From Liriodendron chinense (lineage: Eukaryota > Streptophyta > Magnoliopsida > Magnoliales > Magnoliaceae): 64,000 nt of DNA. Within the stretch, counting starts at the first letter, position 1. Every line of letters begins with the position of its first letter. The notes under the pieces were generated by a model. It did not search any database, was not told the origin of the DNA, and was given only the letters and a program-made list of their open reading frames with translations. Position numbers and translations under genes: made by a program. Location: contig ML058476.1 of the NCBI GenBank assembly GCA_003013855.2, positions 390,011 to 454,010 on the forward strand. The letters are read 5' to 3'. Below are positions 45,301-55,505 of the stretch, in pieces.

Positions 45301-45965
45301 AACTTGTCTACAGAGTGTGTGAATTCTTATAGACATGAAATAAATAGAAGTTCAAAGAGAAAATGTAAGGTTTCGACTCTGCTACTACTGACCGTATTTT
45401 CTACCAATCGCAGCATACGTCTCTTCAACAGGCTTTTGCAATTGCAGAAGCGTTCCTCCAGCATCCACCAGCAGTGCATCATATGCCTTCCTTTCCAAGG
45501 CTCCAGCTACAAAGAACACGGGGCAGCTTACGTTAGATTTTCCTTTCTGTGTTCTGCTAAAGTGCACCGGAGGCCAGAAACAATGTGGTCATCAAAAAAA
45601 AGAAAAGCATGGCATGACCAAGCACAACGGCGCAGGCCATACGGCACAGCCCTTTGGGCCGGAGGCGGCGCCCGGCGCACGTCAGAACGTCTCCCCGTAC
45701 TCTGCTAGCGTGCGCCGGCGGAGTGGGTGAAAGAACAGAGAGCTAGCTCCGGATGGGTTAAATGAACCCCAAGAGCAAAATAGCGAAGCCTCAAGAAAAC
45801 CGGAAATTACCGAAGACTAATAGAAACGGAAAGGCTCCTAATAATTTCGTTACCCGTTCGAGTGGCCATGGAAGATCGAAGAATCGACGTTCGGAGCTTC
45901 GGATTGAAAGGCCTGACGCCTCTGAAGAGATTCCTTGGAGAGCATCTCGTCCAGCAAGCCTCCAT
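33163..45965 (-). CDS. HAD-superfamily hydrolase (HDHD3-like), nine coding exons
   Basis: Exons on the minus strand are 45965-45854, 45506-45393, 41531-41449, 37988-37905, 37540-37465, 36933-36861, 36185-36112, 35641-35548 and 33244-33163. All introns are GT-AG and the phases join to 792 bases: 263 residues plus stop. The start MEACWTRCSPRNLFRGVRPF is basic and serine-rich, possibly an organelle transit peptide. HAD motifs are all present: I, LLVDAGGTLLQL with nucleophile Asp52; II, VVSNFD with Ser163; III, GYEKPAPEIF with Lys195; IV, HVGDD with Asp220 and Asp221. The residue two after the nucleophile is Gly54, not the Asp that phosphatases use as general acid, so the reaction is uncertain. 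An in-frame ATG 77 codons upstream (46196) is an alternative start. Introns 2, 3 and 8 are swollen by transposons, yet the frame is clean, arguing for a functional gene. Confidence 0.9.
33860..34877 (-). mobile_element. SINE (minus strand) split by a hAT element
   Basis: On the minus strand, 34877-34783 reads GTGGTAGACTCACATGAG.. then B box GGGTTCGAGCACC, the same family as 19276-19370. After the hAT insertion (33885-34774) it resumes and ends in a T tract at 33860-33876, the complement of its A tail. The outer flanks CTTCTAAATGG (33849-33859) and CTTCTAAATAG (34878-34888) are its target duplication, with one mismatch. It lies in intron 8 of the HAD gene. Confidence 0.8.
33885..34774. mobile_element. 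890-bp hAT element of the GTATCG family, inserted in a SINE
   Basis: The ends CAGTGTTCGCAGTATCG and (inverted) CAGTGATTGCAGTATCG form a 17-bp terminal repeat. The 8-bp duplication GTTAATCC (33877-33884, 34775-34782) is perfect. Dense GATATCG/GTATCGG motifs lie near both ends. It is non-coding. Confidence 0.92.
35059..35318. mobile_element. 260-bp hAT MITE with GGGTTGGG/GGGTCAGG repeats
   Basis: The terminal repeats TAGGGCTGCAACTTGGG and (inverted) TAGGGATGCAACTTGGG match at 16 of 17 positions. The 8-bp duplication ATTCCAAT (35051-35058, 35319-35326) is perfect. The interior is made of GGTTGGGTCAGG-like subterminal motifs. It lies in HAD intron 8, about 230 bases from exon 8. Confidence 0.93.
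36349..36378. repeat. Poly-C run in HAD intron 6
   Basis: About 30 C residues in a row occur between exons 6 and 7 of the HAD gene. The length is likely unreliable. Confidence 0.8.
38050..40745. repeat. Diverged 62-bp minisatellite array in HAD intron 3
   Basis: Units of about 62 bp recur along this stretch, each with versions of AAAATGCCTCAAGGATAGGC, ATTTAGGTGCCCTTAC and TTTTTAGCTTGAAAAGTGGG. The array has about 30 copies once the 836-bp hAT element inside is discounted. Copies vary by substitutions and small gaps, so it is old. No spacer or leader pattern suggests a prokaryote-type array. Short open frames within it are not genes. Confidence 0.9.
38727..39562. mobile_element. 836-bp hAT element of the GTATCG family inside the minisatellite
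   Basis: It begins CAGTGTTTGCATTATC, ends CGAACACTG, and is flanked by a perfect 8-bp duplication GGTGCACT (38719-38726, 39563-39570). The duplicated bases belong to the minisatellite unit, so the array is older than the insertion. Subterminal GATACCGATAAC/GATATCG repeats and the AGGCCCCCATTAAATAG block tie it to 21111-22677 and 33885-34774. Confidence 0.92.
40746..41168 (+). mobile_element. L1 LINE remnant, RNase H end
   Basis: The plus frame reads EAAALVQVIRLVVSRNLFPL and then LIIEGDSSNEIRWI, the RNase H domain common at the 3' end of plant L1 elements. It ends TTAATAAAGTTTGATG plus an A-rich tail. It is 5' truncated and carries stops. It starts exactly where the minisatellite ends. Confidence 0.65.
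42236..44966 (-). mobile_element. L1 LINE remnant (reverse transcriptase to RNase H), minus strand
   Basis: Reading down the minus strand: LSIPQDSALGLDGFTGFFF near 44900, FRPISLCNFICKIVSK near 44600, a KAYD..DW stretch near 44380, GEPRGFF..HQGDPLSP-like near 44250, an altered FADG active-site region near 44030, then the zinc-binding reverse-transcriptase tail (43492-43076) and an RNase H trace (42850-42450). A T tract near 42240 would be the complement of the poly-A tail. Stops and frameshifts abound. A MITE-like block with GTAACGGCCATTACG motifs interrupts it at 43800-43985. It fills much of HAD intron 2. Confidence 0.75.
44674..44800. repeat. Triple GAAGCTTCCCAAAG motif forming a hairpin
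   Basis: GAAGCTTCCCAAAGCGCTC at 44674 faces GAGCACTTTGGGAAGCTTC at 44715, an 18-19-bp stem around a GATGATGACGGTGATG loop. A third inverted copy, GTGCTTTGGGAAGCTT, follows at 44785. Pyrimidine and A tracts flank the set. Confidence 0.7.
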
Positions 45966-46755
45966 GCGCGCGAATCTGGCGAAGAAAGCTCGGGCTGGTG
46001 CTAATGTAAGCCGTGGGGAACGTGAAATGCAAGGAGCGATTAGGTTGTGTCCGTTTGTCGAAGAAAGCGAGGCGCGAATTCTCTTCGTCGACTGAACAGA
46101 CCTGCTAAGGATATTCGCGTGAAGGAGATTGAAGACTGCATACCCGTGGTCTTGGCACGCGCGGGAGAGGATCATCCGCTCGTTAGGTGAGCCCATCTGT
46201 GAAGATGCCCTGGATGCCTTTTATCAACAGTTAGGGCGGCATGATCATAAGGTGCACGCTGCATCAATCATAAACATGGACGGTTAAGATGAATTAAATA
46301 ACAGTGAGAATTCCACATATAAGCATGACTCACCTTTTGAGTAAACTGGCCTGATTTTGAACTGGTCCGACCGGCCCCATTTAGAATTTTGATTTTGCCC
46401 TCCATGGGGCCGGCCTACTGGTGCAGACGATCAGCGGACTGGATCTTGCACGGACGGATCCAGCACCGTGAATATCGTCCGCGTTTCTACTAACAAATAG
46501 GAGCTGGGGTCTAGCTAGCAACCATCGGAATCCTTAGGTGTGCGAGAGATCTGAGCCATTCATCAGATGTGGCCATGATGGATAGGCCTGGCCCAAAATT
46601 CAGGCTGCTCCATTTTTCCCATCATTTATGAGAAGAATGGGCGGCTAAGAAAAGGCGGATGGTGGATCTTCAAACTACACATGGGTCAATATAGGTGGAA
46701 GAGCCTTTGCTTGTGCTATATTGATGCTCGTTCCCCACCTGATGAACGTCCCAGT

Positions 46756-47277
46756 CAGGGCTGTAAATGGGCCATTGGATCCGATGGTGTACCCAGACCC
46801 AACCCATTTAGACCCGAACCATTTATTAAATGGCATGGGTATGGGTCCAAGGACCAAGAACATACCCATTTGCTAAACGAGTCTGGGTCTGGTTTCCTTT
46901 ATATTAGGCCCAAGCCAACCCGACCTGACCCGACCCAAACCCATTTAGTAAGTGGGAGGGTTTGGTCTACGTTTTAAGGGACCCATCCAGCCCAGACCCG
47001 TCCAGACCCAATTTTAAGCCTTGTAAAAATGCTTGCATACTAAATCTAGACCCAGACCCATTAGACCTGACCCATTTATAAATGGGTTTGCCTGGATCTC
47101 CCTCTACTAGACCCAGACCCATTTATAAATAGGGTTTGATGAGTTGACTTGGACCCAACTTAGACCTGCTCATTTAGTAAAGGTTATGGGTCTCAAATTT
47201 GGACCCAGACCCATTTAGTAAATGGGCAGGTCTGGTTTTGGCTAAAAATGCTCCGAACCTGACCATTTACAGCCCTA
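46756..47277. mobile_element. 522-bp hAT MITE with ACCCATTTA repeats
   Basis: The ends CAGGGCTGTAAATGG and (inverted) TAGGGCTGTAAATGG match at 14 of 15 positions. The flanks GTCCCAGT (46748-46755) and GTCCCAAT (47278-47285) are an 8-bp duplication with one mismatch. The body is full of GACCCATTTA/TAAATGGGT motifs in both orientations. Confidence 0.92.
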
Positions 47278-47435
47278 GTCCCAATCTAGTATGTGTACCC
47301 CAAAAACCATCTATGTCACGAGAGTGCAGGCATTGCATTTCTCAAAAAATGGACAAGTAAGTTAATGGGGTGGCTACGGGTCGACTGTTTCTGAGGCAGG
47401 TTCAGAACAAGCTAACCGGTTAGAAATCTTCACCT

Positions 47436-47683
47436 GTTTAAGCCATGGTTTTGAGACTCTGATAAGTCCTGTATGATTCATCTGAGTCGACCCAGACTTG
47501 GTCAGTCCAACTCTGGTTTGATAGGGGACCAGTCACCCAGACCGAGTCATCCCTGACTCCGTTTAAGCCATGGTTTTAAGACTCTGATAAGTCCTGTATG
47601 CTTCATCTGAGTCAACCCGGGCATGGTCAGTCCAACTTTGGTTTGATAGGACCAGTCACCCAGACCGAGTTATCCCTGACTTG
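47436..47683. repeat. 125-bp tandem duplication
   Basis: Positions 47436-47560 and 47561-47683 are near-identical, each starting GTTTAAGCCATGGTTTT and containing GATAAGTCCTGTATG and GGTCAGTCCAAC. The GAGTCGACCC and CCAGACCGAG phrases recall subterminal repeats of hAT MITEs, but no ends are seen. Confidence 0.8.
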
Positions 47684-47939
47684 GGTGAGTCGGGTCAATT
47701 CACCCCAAATTGGCTGAGTCATGACTCAAACTCAAAACTGCACGGGCCGCTCCAAGTGACCAAGTAAATCCATGGTTTAAGCAAATAGGATACACCCGCA
47801 TTGAAACCTAGCCAACCTGACCCAGCCGAAAACCCAAAACGTATTAATAGACAAAATATAAGTAGACATGATATAAGTCTGTTTATATGCGTCCACTGAT
47901 TGGGCAGGGCTGGGAATATCTCAGCCCCTTGTTCCATTT

Positions 47940-49584
47940 TCAAAAACGACCGTGCCAGGGTCAGGCCTTGTAATTAAATGGGTCAGGTCGAGTTGGGCCA
48001 TGGGCCCACAAGGAAAATGGGTCACAAGTCAGATTCGGCCTGAAGTCTTGGCTTTATTTTAGTAAATTGGCCGTGCTCCTGACACTATTTTCTATCGACC
48101 TCTCCAACTGTGGATGATTCATGGGTGCAGAACTTCAGCTCAAGATTCCACACATGTTGGGCCTTGGTTCAGTGAGCAGGGCTATTGATCAGACGCCTCC
48201 TGTTGTTTGATATGGGATCCTTCAAATCTCCGAGATTGGATGATCCTAACCTTCTAGGTGAGATTCAGTACATGTTATGCCTCATCAAACTGTACATTGG
48301 GATGAAGCTTGGCACGACCTTGATTAAGTAGCCTTTCTTTCCTGTATCTAATCGTTGCCAGGGCGGTCAATCATGCTACACCATGAACGCTCATGGCCAC
48401 GATCCTAACTTCACTATCAATTACATGCTGATCGATCGACAACTAGAAAATATTGGCGGAGCGGACCAGTATGGCTATTGCATACAGCAAGATTTTCACT
48501 GGATTCATAGTCGGAGACCCGTACACTACATAGGCGAGATCCGATCATCATACACGCAAGGCCCACTGTATCATCCATCATAGCGAGGCCCATCAAATGT
48601 CAAGAACATTCTGGAATTCTGCCAATGATACCACAGATACATCCCACCCTAAAGTGAACCGTTTAAACTGATTTCCATGCAACCTACATTCCAATGTTAA
48701 CATTCGCAAGGGGTATTCCCTCAGGCCATGAGACCTACTCGAATATTGACTGGTGTATAAATCCCGGTTGATAATCTCATCTCAATATGTGCGAATGGTC
48801 CACCTGGCACAAATGCAACTCAAATTAAACTGTCCAACTTATGGGCCCACTTTAGATTGGCCATAGACCAAAAATTGCAACTGAACTGACATCATAACTG
48901 ACTGATTCGTAGACATTTTAGTGACGGTTATGATGAAAATAGACAAGGGTACAAAATAACTACATAGGTGCTATTATCATATGTTTGGATTGTCCAATCA
49001 GCCGGAGTGGATTATAACCTATCTACAGTGGGTCCTGCAGCTTGGACGGCTTTGTTTGAGTAACATACATGCTGCACATACTATCTGAGAGGCCTGTTGC
49101 TGTCATACACTCATACTCACACATACTTCCCTTGGGCATGATTAACAGCAGAACGAGATCAACAACAGAAATCAAGAATGAAGGTAGTAAACCAAAAATA
49201 GTAAATAGCTGTTTGATACACTGGTTGAAAGTATGACTATCCATATGCATGCACATAGCCACAGTATATGTGCTATCCAAGTGCCTTAAACCAAATTGTT
49301 CATATTGTCAGCTCCATTGTGGACGGAGAATCAACTCAAATAATGCAACGAGCTGAAGATTCTAAAGGGCTGACTGGTGGTAATCAAATAGACCATTAAA
49401 ATAAGAATGACCGATGACCCAATTTCAATACACAAATATCTGTTGATTGCAAGCAAGGATTATCTAGTCAATCTGATTTTGAGGCCAGCCCCATCCAAAA
49501 TGAAGTTCACAACATGAATGATGTAGTTTGAAGTACATAGGTGCTGTATGTATGGCGGTTGTGTGTGCATGTGGATAGAACTCT
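47940..49584. other. Intergenic, no gene seen
   Basis: There are only short, unconvincing frames and fragments with GGGTCAGGTCGAGTTGGG-type motifs near 47980. Nothing here supports a gene. Confidence 0.5.
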
Positions 49585-49773
49585 TAGGGCCTGTTTGGTT
49601 GCCACTTAAAAATGAGTTCGCCTCATTATAGTTAACTGTAATTATGAATTACAGATCATTTAAATGGCAGGCTATCAGTTTTTAATCCCTACTAAAAAAT
49701 TCTCTTGAATGCATAATTATGGTTAACCAAAATGAGATGACCTCAATTTTAAGTGGCAGCCAAACAGGCCCTT
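49585..49773. mobile_element. 189-bp MITE with 30-bp inverted ends
   Basis: TAGGGCCTGTTTGGTTGCCACT is matched inverted at the right (AAGGGCCTGTTTGGCTGCCACT), continuing as TTAAAAATGAG and TTAAAATTGAG. The ends look hAT-like, but I could not see a matching target duplication. Confidence 0.7.
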
Positions 49774-51431
49774 GGTGTTTCATCTGGCAGGTCCCACTTT
49801 GCAGGTCCATCAATGTGCGGTTTCGATGTGACACAAAATGCCCATTCAATGCTACTTGCACGGCGTCCACTTCAATCCCAAAATTAGGGTTTCAATCAGG
49901 AAAATGCAAAAGCTCCATTCTCAAACCAGGTCACAAACAGTCTTAATCAAACCGACACTTTTCACAACTGAGCTAAAACTTGGCTCGCGGCTAAATCTCA
50001 GCCAATGGCCAGTTCAACCAACTGCCTTTGGATGCAATGCAAAGACACCCAAAACAGACACCTAGTATAAAACAAATAAGGAAACAGAAGCTGTCCACAT
50101 TCAACAGGCAAGTCTACCAACTGGGATCTTTTGATCAGATTGACTTGTTTGGTATGGTCCAGTTAAATCAAGGCAACTTCTTCTTCTTTTTCTTTTTTTC
50201 TTTTTTTGTGGGGACTAGTGAGGTGGAGGCATGCAAGGAAACTTCATAGTCCACACTTTATACCATCTTTGACAAAAAGAAGTTAAATGAAAATTCCTAC
50301 AAAGGAAAAGAAATGCATCGATCTCATCATTTTGATCAGATCGAAGCAACCGATCGAACCAGAATTAGTTGAGGAATTTGATTCAATCTAACCATACACT
50401 TCTGCAATATCCTCAAGTCGTCCATTAGAATTGCTTCTTTTTTTTCTTCTGATAAGTTTCCCTATAATTGCATTTAAATCTAGATTAGAACAACTAATAT
50501 GGAACTGACATGGTATGCAAGGAAGAGGAGTTACTTGATACTTCACTCAATTGGTTAATATAACCCAAAAATAAACTATGCATGATCATGAGTGTGTGGT
50601 TTGTGGCCATCAAATGGACCGTTAAAATGAAATTTCCACTACTCAAAAAGGCTTTGACTGTCCAATCAATCTGATCTTGTCGCTACAACCCACATGCAGA
50701 GGCCCACGATCTGCACAGTTTGGATTAGGTACATACATGAAACGTCTAATTGCTGTTTGCATCTGTAGTCGGTTCCCGTACTCTGCTAGAGTGTAAAATA
50801 AGTCCTTGCACAAGGAACGCTGTATTCCTGGTGCCTTACCCAACTCCTAAAAGTTTTGAACCAAAACCATTCTCTTCAACATTCCCTCTTTTGATGCTAT
50901 ACCTTCGGATCATTGAAGTTTCCTTTCTCATCACTGGAAACCCAGCACTAGCGAAGTGTTTTTTTTTTTTTTTTTGAAAAGAAATGAAGAATATAATGCT
51001 TATTATAAGGGACTAATTTATTAGTTTTTTTTTTTTTTTTTTTCAAATTTCTATTGAAATTTTGTTCAGGAATGGTAAAATATTGCTTGCGCACATGACT
51101 CAAAAAATCAGCCAAGAAAATTTTGAACTACTACCAATCAAGTTTGACCACAAAAAGAAAAAAAAATGCGCCATAGTGAATGCTCAGGCTCGCGGATATA
51201 CAACTTACTTGAGTTGGCAAATGTACAGGTGCTTGGATGAAGCCATGAGGTTGTCATTTACTGCATATAGATCAAACCAGTCAATATAAGATCTCTACTG
51301 GTTGTGTTTTTGGAGATAAAAGAATTTCTGAATGTGAATGAATACCTGCCCATTCCATTATCAACCAAGCCTGGAACCTAAGGGTCTCTCAACCTTCATA
51401 CTAAACTTAAGGTCGGAAAATTCTAAAGTGA
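49774..51431. other. 3' flank of the DUF616 gene and intergenic DNA
   Basis: AT-rich DNA with T tracts at 50959 and 51026; no coding evidence. It lies downstream of the minus-strand DUF616 gene. Confidence 0.5.
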
Positions 51432-54400
51432 TCAGAGAGATGCAGGTGGGGGTTGCCCATCTGTTCTATGCTGGAACAATTTTGCTAGTGCCCTCCGTTC
51501 GCAATCCTGTGCCAATCAATCAATGAAAGGTAAGGGTTTAGACAATACATTGCTAACTATGATAATGACATAATATAATCATCTTCGGTTATTACCCTTT
51601 AAAAAAAAAATCATCTTCGGTTTTTCGTTTCTAGTAATCAGAAGAAATAATCTTTATTTTTCTGCTGACAGTTCTTTTATAAAGGAGGTGGGAGTTTTGC
51701 GCTCTCATTGCCGGTCCCAAGCCCAAATAAAGGAGGGTTGTGTTAGGTTTGCAGCCAGTATCAAATTTCCACTACTACTTTTATCATGAATCCCAACAAT
51801 CTAACGTTTCAAGCGACTCTAAAAGGGCAAGGGGGAAAAGGACGTTGAGGAAGATAGTAAGAAAAAGACTTAATGACCTATGGCTTAACTGAGGATATGG
51901 TCCTTAATAGAGTGGAATGGCACAACAGGATTTATATAACTGACCCCAAGTAGTTGGGATAAGGCTTAGATGATGACGGTGACAGTCCTTTTATAAAAAT
52001 GATCAACTTCCCAGATAAGAAAGAACCAGACTCTTGAGATCCCACAAGGAATGTAGTAGGTTGTGTTCCAAAACTTCTTAGTCTAATAGCAATGGGTGGG
52101 AATCCCTATGCACATTAAAAATGGGATTCTGGTCCTTTTTTCCAGAAATGCATTGAAATCCAATTTCAAATGTGGATAGGTATTCAATGCCACCACCATC
52201 AATGGATGGTGATAGATGTTGGAACAAAATGTCCTCTGTTATAATGGGAACAGAACTCTGATTAGGGGAAAAAAATGTCAAAGTTCCCAAGTGCAATCTC
52301 TCAAAAGTACTGGCAAACATTTAGTGGTCAGCTTGTCACCAGTTATTAGTGGCAGTTGCTCATAATAGCCCAGACACAGTCATTCAAATACAAAGAGAAG
52401 CATGTCAAAAGGATGGTTAGAAGGAATTGTAAATAGATAAAAGGCTTACCTTAAACATATTCAGAACTAATGGTTTCCTCGGATTCATTCTCCTCAGTTT
52501 TAAGAAAGTATATGCAAAGCTCAGTTGATCACGGGAGGTGAAACGGTCAACTTCATTGAACCAGAGGCATGAAAATAAATTCGACATAGGTGTGTGGGCA
52601 CGCACAATGAAGGAACCTTCAGGTACATCTGAGAGGTGGTATAAAACGAAAAATCAAACCTCAGAGAAGAAAGTAAAATAGCAGAAGCAAAGAAAATGGC
52701 ATTCTTTGAAATAGAAACACACTACTACCAACACGCACAACTTGGAAGAGGAGTGCTTTCATCTGATGCATTGAACTTGGTGAGACCATCAGATTGATAG
52801 AACTGAAACTGTTCATCAATGGCTGTGTGATTGTATTTGTTCAGACGCTTATTTTGGAGTACCTCCTCCCAGACACAGTGGCGATCATAGTGGTTTGAAA
52901 TAGCATATTCGGCACCCTTTCGCCATAGGAAGTTTTCAAGAATCAGCATAGGATCAGTGGTAAGTCGCATTTTGCTGTCAATCCAAATAGAATACCTGAA
53001 AACAATTGAAAATCAATGAACTTTCTGCGTTAAAAAGAGCGAAGTTAATAGAACCTATAAACATCTGTACACAGAAGGCCTTGACAGCAACTATGGCAAT
53101 CAATGGGGCAGGCCTGGCCAAGCAAAATCAAAATTCTGAATAGGCCCGAACTGAAAAGTTCAAAATCCAGGCTGAAGCCTACCCAAGGCCCACCCCACTG
53201 ACAGCCCTAATAGCAACAGCTACCAGGTTTTAGGACATCAATTCTAATGGCAAGCAATTTTATGTTTTGGCAAAATCTTGGTACAAATTGAAATTTCAGC
53301 TGTGGAAAATTCTTATACAGGATACATCAATTCAAAACTAGCGAAAAAACGATCACACGGGCATTTTACCTAGCTGATGGAAAAAGACGGTGCGACAAAA
53401 ATTTAGGCACCTTTCCAGTTTTTCGCATGTCTGTATATGGTAAGTTCCTCACAACAACTATTTTCCACAAACCAATGTATCCATCGTCATCTGCAACATG
53501 TCCCTCTAACGACAGCTTTTTCATTGTCAACCCATCCATAAACATAACAAAACAGACATTCTTCTGAGAATATTCACTAATCTGCAACAAGAAGAGACAG
53601 TTAAAGTCACTTTTTTTTTAATGCTGAGTGGTAAACCTGAACAATTAAAGTCCGTAGCAGTATATTAAAAAATACTAAGTGCTACAACAAACAATCACTA
53701 AGAAAGTAAAATATCTTCATTGCTTACAGATAAAAATTATACAATTACAGAATTGCAGAACATATTCTAGTCCAATCGATTTACTATCTGAAGTTGCATC
53801 GAAAAATCACATATAAGCAGCCAGATGACACAACGTCAAAGTAATCACTTACCTGTGCAAAGAGAGATTCACTAAAGTTAAAAGGTTACAATGATAATAT
53901 AAGAGCCACCAAAAGAAATTTAGTAGTACGGCCCTGGACCCAGTAACTGCAAAGTGACATGAAAGGCCCTGTTTGATTGAACCATCAGCAATTGAGTTAA
54001 CCTCCTGGTGGCAATTAAACCACCTTGATCCGCCGTACATTCTATGATGATATAAATCACAAGGATTTCAAACTTAAATCGGCCAACTACACCATATTAG
54101 AACTGAACATAGAATAGGAAATAGTTGGATAGGTATAGAAAGTTGTATGGAGCTGCAAAGTTAGGAAATAGTCCAGCATATAATCATGAAAGAAGTAGAA
54201 AAAACCAACGGTGACTGAAGATTATATAAACGTAATATAAATGCTGAAGTGAAGGAGTTGATACACGTAGCAGAAGGGTCAGGTTCAATTCATCATCATC
54301 ATCTAAGCCTTATCCCAACTAATTGGGGTCAGCTAAATGGGTTCAATTCAATTATATATTAAAACCACAATCATGCATTTTATAACAAAGCATAATAAGT

Positions 54401-55264
54401 TCAACGGTATTGAAATTCAAGTAAAACATATAGAGGAAAGATCAGCATACAATCTCATTTTAAGATGAACATGGTAGCAATGACCTTTTAGAAAGAAACA
54501 TATTTTGTCCTTCAACTGTGAAGTGTAAAAGATACTTCGGACATAAAAAGTTCCGAAGATCGGATAAACATTTCCCAACCATAATAGCAAGACAATTATG
54601 AGATCACTGGTAGTGGAAGTAGTTTTGCATACCTTTTTCTTTGTTGGTCTCCTCAAAAAGTCAGAGCTTCCAAAAATGCAAGACGATACCACAATGCGGC
54701 AGGTACTCATGTATTTCCTGTCATTTTTGTGCAAATCAAATCCAGTGCTTGGGGAGCCCTCAGGTCCTTTCACGAAACCACAATGGAGAGTTTGATTTCT
54801 TGCATAAAATGAGTTCTCTCTTTCTTGAAGAGTCTGATGCCCACCAAATCTGGGCTCATATGTGTCATGCCCATAAAGTTTCTCCTCTTTATTAATATAT
54901 CCTATTGAAAATTGTGTAAAACTCATGGCATCCTTGGGTTCAACAATGTCATCAACCGACTCCAGAAATCCAACCTCACATGGAAAATCTGAAAGGTGTA
55001 GCGGGATATGTAAATAAATAGTGCTTGGTCAAGAATTTAACCATAAAAGAGTACGTTCTAGGAATGTGTATGCCAATAATAATGAACTTTCTGATAGGTA
55101 ACTTTAAGTTACACCTCTGTTATTTGAATTTCTATGGAAAACATAATAAATCAATCTGATACAAAAGAAACAGAGAATGAGCACAATTAAACCACACTTA
55201 CGTTGCTTTCGGTGCTTGCTTTTTTGTTTATTTGGAACATCCAATCCCAATCGATAATGTGAAC
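51432..55264 (-). CDS. DUF616 glycosyltransferase (TOD1/MUCI70-like), 5' end missing
   Basis: Six minus-strand exons are seen: 55264-55202, 54988-54633, 53581-53370, 52995-52739, 52628-52450 and 51506-51432. All have GT-AG borders and compatible phases, 1142 bases in total. Conserved DUF616 (PF04765) stretches in order are ENSFYARNQTLHCGFVKG, STGFDL, VVSSCIFGSSDFLRRPTKKK, GYIGLWKIVVVRNLPYTD, GKVPKFLSHRLFP, YSIWIDSKMRL, ISNHYDRHCVWEEV, NLFSCLWFNEVDRFTSRDQL and DCERRALAKLF, ending PASL and a stop. Family members are Golgi proteins in plants; TOD1 affects turgor in pollen and guard cells and MUCI70 affects seed mucilage polysaccharides. The first exon seen starts in phase 1, so at least one exon with the membrane anchor lies further upstream, beyond the copia element at 55737-63562 or beyond the window. 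Introns carry a hAT MITE and RTE tails. Confidence 0.88.
51826..51985 (+). mobile_element. RTE LINE 3' end in DUF616 intron 5
   Basis: The run CTAAAAGGGCAAGGGGGAAA..TAGAGTGGAATGGCACAACA..CCCCAAGTAGTTGGGATAAG..GATGATGACGG matches the 3' part of the copy at 22741-23170. It is antisense to the host gene. Confidence 0.65.
53092..53209. mobile_element. 118-bp hAT MITE in DUF616 intron 3
   Basis: The ends TATGGCAATCAATGGGGCAGG and (inverted) TAGGGCTGTCAGTGGGGTGGG are an imperfect terminal repeat. The flanks ACAGCAAC (53084-53091) and ATAGCAAC (53210-53217) are an 8-bp duplication with one mismatch. Confidence 0.8.
54292..54346 (-). mobile_element. RTE LINE tail in DUF616 intron 2
   Basis: CATCATCATCATCTAAGCC followed by TTATCCCAACTAATTGGGGTC is the reverse complement of the RTE terminus. 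It has the same orientation as the host gene. Confidence 0.6.
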
Positions 55265-55417
55265 CTGCATCAGAATCCACAGTTGTTGTCCTATCAATAT
55301 GCATAACTCTAAATTTAAGAGAGAAACTAAAACGTATTTAGTCCATTCCCATCTACCATCATCCCTATGCCAACAATCTTGAGTTTCAAAGCAAGCTACT
55401 GAAAACCCCACCACTTC

Positions 55418-55505
55418 TTTTTTTGAAGGTAACACTATCAGGGATTGAACCCTGGATCTCACTGACACACTACAGTCTCCACCAGCTCATCTAACAAGCA
55501 GGAGA
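55418..55505 (-). mobile_element. Second SINE type with 10-bp target duplication
   Basis: The minus strand reads TAGATGAGCTGGTGGAGA (A-box-like), then GGGTTCAATCCC (B box), ending in TTCAAAAAAA. The perfect duplication CCACCACTTC lies at 55408-55417 and 55506-55515. Confidence 0.8.

Noticed and set aside
45862..46095. Plus-strand open frame of 77 codons
   Set aside because: It lies antisense to HAD exon 1 and the upstream in-frame stretch and has no recognisable features; it is a shadow of the GC-rich first exon.
48383..48583. 66-codon plus-strand frame
   Set aside because: No homology I recognise, no splice partner and no upstream signals. The composition is ambiguous, so it is not called a gene.
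54598..54895. Plus-strand frames opposite the DUF616 exon
   Set aside because: They are shadows of the well-supported minus-strand exon at 54633-54988.
55187..55468. First coding exon of the DUF616 gene with its own ATG
   Set aside because: The frame of this stretch is not the one that joins exon 55264-55202 to the next exon, and it includes a SINE.
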